Source: Stagonosporopsis chrysanthemi (Eukaryota > Ascomycota > Dothideomycetes > Pleosporales > Didymellaceae). Taken from it: a DNA stretch of 64,000 nucleotides. The notes beneath the pieces were generated by a model, which did no database searches, was not told the DNA's origin, and was given only the letters and a program-made list of their open reading frames with translations. The stretch is taken from positions 124,001 to 188,000 of the forward strand of contig JAFISE010000049.1 of NCBI GenBank assembly GCA_022560025.1, read 5' to 3'. This document shows, one piece after another, positions 58,009-64,000 of this stretch; positions within the stretch are counted from its first letter, which is position 1, and each line of letters begins with the position of its first letter. Made by a program: the position numbers and the translations under genes.

Positions 58009-61000
58009 ATGGCCCAATTTAGCGATGCTCAACTCGACGAAATGATTTCAATCGAACAAGGGGTCATCGACGCAAACCCCAACGACCACAATCAGGCCGC
58101 ACGCTTAGATTTTCTAGGAGCCTTACTTGGGGAGAGATACACGCGGCGGGGAGCAATGCCCGATCTCTCAAGATCTATAGAACTAGCACGAGCAGCGACC
58201 AATGTGGTTCCACGCCACCCTAACCATGCTCTTCACATGAGCAACCTCGTCGCTAGCCTTTCAGAACGATATCAAGCCCGGGGTATAACAAGCGATAACG
58301 ATGAGGCCATACGACTGGCAGAAGCAGTGGTTGCTGCTACCTCTCCAAGGGATCCTAATTGGCCTGCATATTTGAACAACCTTGGATCCCAACTTGGTCA
58401 CCAATATTCACGATCAGGACTGACGATTCATCTTGACCGATGGATAGCTGTCTTACAGAGAGCTGTCGATGCTGCAGCGGACAGCTCGGGGATCCGAGAC
58501 ATTGCGTCAATCAACCTGGCCGTCGCCCTTGGTAACCGGTTTCAGAGGCAGGGAGAGCTTGCCGACCTTGATAAAGCAATTCAGATCTCGCAAATTGTGG
58601 CCAGCGGAACTCCGCTCGATCATTCTCAACGAGCAAGGCGACTAAACACTCTTGCAAACCAATTGGGCGAGCGGTACGCAACCACAAAAGCCGTAGCCGA
58701 CCTGGACGAAGCAATCCAAATTGCTGAAGAAGCTGTGGCAGCAGTCCCAGATCACCATCCTGAACGAGCCGCATATCTGAACAATCTTTCTATACTACTG
58801 GGAGACAAATGGTCTCGAAGAGGGGGGTCGGAGAACCTTGACAGAGCGATTCAGTTGGGAAGGAATTCTCTTGAGTTGATTCCACGCGACTCCTTTCAAC
58901 GAACCGGAAAGCTGAATAATCTTGCAATAAGACTTCGGGACCGGTATTTGAGAACACTGACTGAAGCACATGAAGCAAAACAGGGCAAAGTGGATCGAAA
59001 ATTCATCTCAACGAATGATCTGAGTGAATCGATAGAGTTGTTACAAAGAGTCGTTGATGAGACGGATGTAAGCAGTCCAGACCGAGCTCAATGGCTGAGC
59101 AACCTAAGCATTCCACTTGCCAATAGGTATCGACATACGAAATCAATCAAAGACCTTGAATTGTCAATCAAGGCAACGCAAGACGCCGTTTTGGCTGTTC
59201 CGGAAGACCATCCGCGCCGCGCGGCGTATCTTAATAACCTTGGGCATCAGCTTGGCACCAGGTACGAAAGAACAAGAGCGATAGGAGACCTAGAAAAGGT
59301 TGTGGAAAGTTACCAATCTTCTCTACGTCAGTCAAACTCATCGTTCTTCGATCGCATCGTGGCTGGCAGGCAAGTGATTCGATACCACGCGGAGGGTTTA
59401 CAGTGGCAAAAGGCCTACGAGGACTCTGCAATTGCTGTTGGCCTTATACCCCGGCTGACTCCAAAGGCTTTGAGCAATTCTGATAAGCAGCATCAGATTG
59501 TTTGGCTCATTGGTTTGGCTTGCGATGCAGCTGCAGCAGCCTTGAATGCCGGACAACCGCCTCTGGTCGCGTTGAACCTACTTGAACAAGGTCGCGGGAT
59601 ACTTGCAACGTCTCTCGAAGAGATGCGCACCGATATTGTTGGCCTGCAGATCAAGCATCCTGAGCTGGCAAAGGAGTTTGTTCGGTTGCGAGATATTTTG
59701 GATGGGCCGGCCACCCCAGAGATGATTGTACAAGTCGAAAATGGCCAGACATACGCTGGCAGACGTTTTGCAGCAGGAAAAGATCTCGAAAGCCACATTG
59801 TCAAGATCCGAGAACATCCTGGGTTTGAGGACTTCTTGCTTCCTCCAAGTGAGGCAGATATGAAAGCTGCGGCAAGTTCTGGGCCCGTCGTTGTGATCAA
59901 TGTCAGCGACTACCGTTGTGACGCATTGATTATAGAACAGCACACAATACGGTGTCTGAATCTGGAGAATCTCAACAGCAAGCTGGATGAGATAACAAAA
60001 AAGGGTACTAGTAGCCTAGGGAGCCTGAAAACTTTGGGTTGGTTATGGGACGCCGTTGCAGAGCCGATTCTCGATGCATTGGGCATCACCGAGTCACCCT
60101 CAGATGACAAGTGGCCACACGTGTGGTGGATACCCACGGGGAAGTTGAGCATGTTTCCTCTTCATGCAGCCGGACGCCACGCCGAGGGTGCTTCCAAAAC
60201 TGTCCTTGACAGAGCAATGTCGTCTTACAGTTCATCCATCAGAGCAATTATACAGGGCCGCCGTCGCAGATCCCTGGCGACGACGGCAGAAGATCCGGGA
60301 AGAGCGCTTCTGGTTGAGATGACAGAAACACCAGGGCTTTCTTATGGGCGTCTCGACTCCGCTGCGGAAGAAGTGGAATCTGTACAGATGTTATGTATGT
60401 CGATGTCGTACGAAGTCATCACCTCGACGCTACGGAAGGTAGATGTTGCATCGCATCTCCCGGACTGCAAGATATTCCATTTTGCCGGCCATGGCTTCAC
60501 GGATAGTGTCGATCCCTTGAAGAACTCGCTAGTTCTGAAAGATTGGGAAACTGATCCTCTGACGATAGCGAATTTGCTGGAAATGAACCTGCGCAAACAT
60601 CCCCCTTTCTTGGCCTATCTCTCGGCATGTGGAACTGGTAAAGTCGGGGATGAGAAGCTGTTTGACGAGAGTATACACTTGATTAGTGCATGCCAGCTTG
60701 CGGGATTCCGCCATGTCATCGGCACACTGTGGGATGTCGAAGACGAGAGTAGCTTGTACATGGCTGAGAACACGTACCAAGAGATGATGAAACATGGCAT
60801 GACGGATGAGGCTGTGTGCCTGGGACTTCATAATGCGACCCGAGGGCTCAGAGACAAGAAACTCCATGTCTCAGTACGTGAAGATCAAAGAGACATTGCC
60901 TCGGAAGGAGGCTTGGTCTTTCAACAGCACACAGCATCTACTGGGGAGCGCCGCTCTGAAATATCAAGAGGGTTCGATCTCTGCGATGACAATGATGCAG

Positions 61001-61047
61001 AAGAAAAGACCCCTTACTGGGTGGCTTATGTCCACTTCGGGGTATAA
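58009..61047 (+). CDS. TPR-CHAT protein (caspase-like CHAT protease)
   Basis: This intronless gene encodes 1012 residues. About nine 42-45-residue tetratricopeptide-like repeats fill residues ~25-440; each carries a variant of A-A-Y-L-N-N-L-G-x-Q-L-G-x-R-Y followed by D-L-D-x-A-I. A helical linker leads into a C-terminal CHAT domain (about 620-1012), a clan CD peptidase fold related to caspases and separase. The dyad is intact: His828 in H-F-A-G-H-G and Cys874 in L-S-A-C-G-T-G. The downstream V-I-G-T-L-W-D-V-E-D segment is typical. In bacteria TPR-CHAT proteases are activated by partner sensors in defence systems (Csx29 of type III-E CRISPR). A role in fungal self/non-self recognition or cell death is inference. 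The stop lies 70 bp from that of a convergent caspase gene. Confidence 0.93.
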   Translation: MAQFSDAQLDEMISIEQGVIDANPNDHNQAARLDFLGALLGERYTRRGAMPDLSRSIELARAATNVVPRHPNHALHMSNLVASLSERYQARGITSDNDEAIRLAEAVVAATSPRDPNWPAYLNNLGSQLGHQYSRSGLTIHLDRWIAVLQRAVDAAADSSGIRDIASINLAVALGNRFQRQGELADLDKAIQISQIVASGTPLDHSQRARRLNTLANQLGERYATTKAVADLDEAIQIAEEAVAAVPDHHPERAAYLNNLSILLGDKWSRRGGSENLDRAIQLGRNSLELIPRDSFQRTGKLNNLAIRLRDRYLRTLTEAHEAKQGKVDRKFISTNDLSESIELLQRVVDETDVSSPDRAQWLSNLSIPLANRYRHTKSIKDLELSIKATQDAVLAVPEDHPRRAAYLNNLGHQLGTRYERTRAIGDLEKVVESYQSSLRQSNSSFFDRIVAGRQVIRYHAEGLQWQKAYEDSAIAVGLIPRLTPKALSNSDKQHQIVWLIGLACDAAAAALNAGQPPLVALNLLEQGRGILATSLEEMRTDIVGLQIKHPELAKEFVRLRDILDGPATPEMIVQVENGQTYAGRRFAAGKDLESHIVKIREHPGFEDFLLPPSEADMKAAASSGPVVVINVSDYRCDALIIEQHTIRCLNLENLNSKLDEITKKGTSSLGSLKTLGWLWDAVAEPILDALGITESPSDDKWPHVWWIPTGKLSMFPLHAAGRHAEGASKTVLDRAMSSYSSSIRAIIQGRRRRSLATTAEDPGRALLVEMTETPGLSYGRLDSAAEEVESVQMLCMSMSYEVITSTLRKVDVASHLPDCKIFHFAGHGFTDSVDPLKNSLVLKDWETDPLTIANLLEMNLRKHPPFLAYLSACGTGKVGDEKLFDESIHLISACQLAGFRHVIGTLWDVEDESSLYMAENTYQEMMKHGMTDEAVCLGLHNATRGLRDKKLHVSVREDQRDIASEGGLVFQQHTASTGERRSEISRGFDLCDDNDAEEKTPYWVAYVHFGV

Positions 61048-61117
61048 CGTACATGATCATTTCCTTCTCAAGGATACCTAGGCGTTTCAAAGACTTTCTC
61101 AGTGCCGAAGAACTTTT

Positions 61118-63166
61118 TCATACTATCTTGGAGCGTGTGCGAACGTGGAAGCTCATTGCGACCCAGTCCTCAGAGGTACTGAAAGTGCCTGATCCTCTCA
61201 TCTTTCTTTGCTTGCTTCTATCCAACAAACGCCCAAGCTGCGGCATCTCGAACGACAAGAGAGACGTCGGCCGTGTGGTTATGAATATTTTGAAAATGTC
61301 GATACACTGCGTCTCTCCCTTTGCCCTCAGCTCTGGCGGCACTTTCATCTTTACCTTTCTGCGAAAAATCCCATTTGAGCCACTCGCGTATTGTTCGCTT
61401 TTGTTGCTTGAGCGTGGTGGAACAACTTCGTAAGTCGCAGAAGAGATGTTTACAACGTCCCAAGCCACACCGAGGCCGAACATGTGCACGCAGAAAGCAT
61501 GGCCGCCCGGAAGTGCCAGGTTTTCCACCTCCAGATACAGAACGTCCTGATCCATCACCTCGAGAACACAGTGCTGGTTTCCGGTCTCCTTACACCCAGG
61601 TTCAAATTTCGAGTCCTTTGATACAACTATTCGAACGTTGAACGACTTTCTGAAAAGTTCATCGGTCTCGGCTGCAGAGTCGTTCGCCAGGTCTTTGAGA
61701 AATTCGAATCTAGCCAAGTGCTCAACTGCCTCGAAAGCAAGAGCTGTTCTCTCCCTAGGATCAATGGAAGAAGTAGCAATATGCTGAACCAGGTGATTGT
61801 CCTCATCTCGGATCTCATACGACTCATCGTCCAACTCAGTTACACAGAATGAGCGACCGCGATTCCCTACCTCAGCGCCTGCATGATAGACAGACAGGGA
61901 TTGATGTTCTTCCAGGGCTTTTTCCCAGCCGTCAGACTTATCTGCACCAATCTCAAGCCGAACAGGGAATCTCTTCAAGGACAAGTGCGTGCATGGTCTG
62001 GCGATCAGTACCGCGTCGCTAACATTCGCGTCTTCTGGCACTTTCAGAATGGATGTAAGAGCTCGAATCGCGACGGCCTCGGCGATGCATGATTCATCAT
62101 GTATCAGACCCCGTGATCCTATCTCTCGGATTTCGAACCTGTCGCCCTCGCAGATGCCATGGGCCCGGCCCGCTTCCAGCTCCAGCTCACGATCCGGAAG
62201 TTTAATGACGGGAAAGGGAGCGGGCTCGATCAGCGGATTGTCGAGTCCAAGAAAATAGAGGTTCTTGTTGCCATACCACATGGGCGACTGGGTGAGCTTG
62301 TGCAGAGCACGCCAGCTGGCGAATCTCGCGCGCAGGTGTTGGTACACAAAGTGCTGCTTTCCCCCGATCCCATGCAGAGCGTCGAATGTGTCGTACAGCA
62401 AGTACGACAGCGCACCGTACCGCTGCCCGCCAACCTCTATCTCTTTGGCTTCTTCGTGCGGACCACACGCGGCAACGACGGTGTAGCTTTTCGGGTTTAC
62501 CAGCCAGTTTGGGCCCAGCGATGCATTGCGATATGCGGGGCGCCTGAGCTCATCATCGGAGCCGAGACTCAGCTCTTGGGCGGGTGGATTGGCCATGGCA
62601 GCCTCGTGGTTGTACTCCAGATACCGGACCGCGGCGTCGTTGCGCATGACACTGCCGGAGAAACAACAATCCAGGACGAGCGTCACGATCAAGTTTTTGT
62701 CCGTCATCCGTTTTACCATGCTGGCCAGTTCAAAGCCCCGCATATAGTGCACCCCAGGCCCGTTGTTCTCGAGGAGATTAAGAGCCAGATCTCCGGTGGA
62801 TAGATTCGAAAACGCGCGTGATGGCGACCGCTCTAAGGGTGGCCGGAACGCAGTCCCGTGTCCTGAGAAGTGTATGTATACAAAGTCGCCTGCCTTCGCT
62901 TGAGAGATCACTCCATACATAGTGTCGATGACGTTTTTATGAGTTGGTCGTGACTCTGTGTTTCCGGTCAAACGGGTAGAAGATGAAGTTGTGGCCGTGG
63001 GCCGACTCGCTGTCAACAAGTTCGTTTTGACATGAGCGTGTTTTATGCCTTCCAAACTCTTTTTGATCTTGATAACATCGTTCACACAACCTCTCAAGGG
63101 TTTCTCGGAGTAGTCGTCGATTCCAATCAGGATCGCGAAGTGACGGCCGTGATCTTGGTGGGCCAT
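61118..63166 (-). CDS. Caspase-family (C14) protein with C-terminal beta-rich extension
   Basis: This intronless gene encodes 682 residues. Residues 1-~300 form a p20-like peptidase C14 domain starting F-A-I-L-I-G-I-D-D-Y. The catalytic dyad is His103 in H-F-S-G-H-G and Cys168 in L-D-C-C-F-S-G. V-V-A-A-C-G-P-H-E-E-A and the following G-A-L-S-Y-L-L segment also fit. The C-terminal ~380 residues are beta-rich: an A-G-R-A-H-G-I-C-E-G-D-R-F motif near 335, then a domain with L-Y-L-E-V-E-N-L and W-D-V-V. Such extensions accompany caspase domains in many fungal and bacterial proteins and may sense or bind substrate. It lacks the Pro/Gln/Tyr-rich N-terminus of housekeeping type I metacaspases. It converges on the TPR-CHAT gene with 70 bp between stops. 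Confidence 0.9.
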   Translation of the reverse strand: MAHQDHGRHFAILIGIDDYSEKPLRGCVNDVIKIKKSLEGIKHAHVKTNLLTASRPTATTSSSTRLTGNTESRPTHKNVIDTMYGVISQAKAGDFVYIHFSGHGTAFRPPLERSPSRAFSNLSTGDLALNLLENNGPGVHYMRGFELASMVKRMTDKNLIVTLVLDCCFSGSVMRNDAAVRYLEYNHEAAMANPPAQELSLGSDDELRRPAYRNASLGPNWLVNPKSYTVVAACGPHEEAKEIEVGGQRYGALSYLLYDTFDALHGIGGKQHFVYQHLRARFASWRALHKLTQSPMWYGNKNLYFLGLDNPLIEPAPFPVIKLPDRELELEAGRAHGICEGDRFEIREIGSRGLIHDESCIAEAVAIRALTSILKVPEDANVSDAVLIARPCTHLSLKRFPVRLEIGADKSDGWEKALEEHQSLSVYHAGAEVGNRGRSFCVTELDDESYEIRDEDNHLVQHIATSSIDPRERTALAFEAVEHLARFEFLKDLANDSAAETDELFRKSFNVRIVVSKDSKFEPGCKETGNQHCVLEVMDQDVLYLEVENLALPGGHAFCVHMFGLGVAWDVVNISSATYEVVPPRSSNKSEQYASGSNGIFRRKVKMKVPPELRAKGETQCIDIFKIFITTRPTSLLSFEMPQLGRLLDRSKQRKMRGSGTFSTSEDWVAMSFHVRTRSKIV

Positions 63167-63655
63167 GATCCTCGGGTACTTCCCCGCTTCACAGCGACAA
63201 TTCAGTGGTAGGGAGAACTGTTATGTATTATCAGGTAGAATAAGGCTATAGTGACGATTTTCTGGAGGGCGCTTAATGTTTGCTTACCCCGTGCGCGAAT
63301 ACTGCTAACCCAGCTCGACGGCCGTGACATCCGCGAGTAGCTTCAATCACAAGCGCCACGTATGATGTGCTGTCACTGCAGGATCTGCATGCATCGGACC
63401 CATCACACCTCGTGCGATGATCGAGATCCCGGTCGCGACCAAGAACGCCTGCAGCTGGTTTGCCTGTTTGCCTCTCTTCACGGCACAACGGAACCGCGGA
63501 GTCCATGGCACTACCAGTGCGGGGTACAACGCATAAACGACACTTCTGGTGCCTTATCTCTGACATTTCTACTGTTGTGCAAGGCTTACCAGTATATGTC
63601 CACCCTACCTAGGTAATAGCTACAGTAGGCACGGCGAGAATGTGCAAGTAGTCCT
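63167..63655. other. Intergenic, caspase promoter
   Basis: About 490 bp between two minus-strand genes. It should hold the caspase-family promoter. No other feature is seen. Confidence 0.55.
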
Positions 63656-64000
63656 TCATGCTGCTTCGAGATCGCCTTCTTCCACCCCAGCCCCGTTCAT
63701 GACTGCTTGGCCGTTCGTCTCGCACAGAGTGTAGAATCCAGTAGAAACAACGGTAGCAATCGAATACGGACCGCTACGCCTTCCATCGGAGTGTATGACC
63801 TTCACTCTGTCCCCAACGCGAAACTTGCTGGTCTAGTATGGCAGTGGTCAGCCGTGTAGCATGATCGGGGTGTTTGGCTCTTACAGTAGCATATGGTCTG
63901 ATTCTTGCGCGGCCGTCCTCATCGTAGGCCACGGATGTGGGTTGAGAGCTGGGATTTCTTGTCCACGCGATCAGAGTTATGGTTGGAGAAGTTGGAAATT
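63656..64000 (-). CDS. Partial gene, C-terminus of unknown protein with KOW/Tudor-like segment
   Basis: Two exons are visible and the 5' part lies beyond the window. One runs from the right edge to 63885, the other from 63832 to the stop at 63656-63658, with a 52-nt GT-AG intron between. The visible ~97 codons are open and in phase. The last exon encodes S-K-F-R-V-G-D-R-V-K-V-I-H-S-D-G and S-G-P-Y-S-I-A-T-V-V, which resembles a small beta-barrel (KOW/Tudor-like) binding module. The function cannot be told from this fragment. Confidence 0.6.

Noticed and set aside
57524..58045. Upstream + frame overlapping the TPR-CHAT start
   Set aside because: No recognisable domain, a different frame from the main gene, and composition typical of non-coding DNA.

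Overview
The window is nuclear DNA of a filamentous ascomycete (Pezizomycotina; I would guess Dothideomycetes, but that guess is inference). The evidence is single-copy eukaryotic housekeeping genes (PAN3, CSN3, UTP20, CWF19/Drn1, mitochondrial DNA polymerase gamma), short GT-AG introns of about 40-90 nt with CTGAC/CTAAC-like branch sites, CACCATGG-type start contexts, fungal families (DUF3669, Zn2Cys6 regulators, vanillyl-alcohol oxidase, POT peptide transporter), and no operon structure or bacterial signals. Exon borders below were set by hand, from splice consensus, reading phase and how well the joined protein fits its family.

Layout. 0.1-26.7 kb is a conserved core: UBX-domain ERAD factor (+), PAN3 (-), CSN3 (-), CorA Mg2+ transporter (-), POT peptide transporter (-), UTP20 (-) and the CWF19/Drn1 debranching cofactor (+). 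The last two share a 186-bp divergent promoter. 28-37 kb is accessory: a secreted HNH nuclease, a vanillyl-alcohol oxidase with all catalytic residues, an alpha/beta hydrolase with a probable GC-AG intron, decayed remnants of a Zn2Cys6 regulator and of a CocE/S15 hydrolase on opposite strands, and a salicylate-hydroxylase-like flavin monooxygenase. This looks like a partly eroded aromatic-catabolism neighbourhood. 37-44 kb holds lineage-restricted genes: an F-box-like orphan, a methyltransferase with a possible mitochondrial presequence, a divergent protein kinase-like protein, and a DUF3669 gene cut by one in-frame TAG.

45-51 kb returns to core functions: L-lactate dehydrogenase, a Slx8/RNF4-like SUMO-targeted ubiquitin ligase and, divergently, mitochondrial DNA polymerase gamma. 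51.2-55.2 kb is almost gene-free and holds only decayed open frames. A small membrane protein follows at 55.2 kb. The right end holds the most interesting locus: a 1012-residue TPR-CHAT protein (58.0-61.0 kb) and, 70 bp away in convergent orientation, a 682-residue caspase-family (C14) protein (61.1-63.2 kb). Both are intronless and both keep their His/Cys dyads. Two different caspase-clan proteases side by side suggest a protease cascade or cell-death/allorecognition module. This is a hypothesis from architecture and adjacency only. A 14-bp perfect inverted repeat lies about 0.5 kb upstream of the TPR-CHAT gene. A partial gene with a KOW/Tudor-like C-terminus runs off the right edge.
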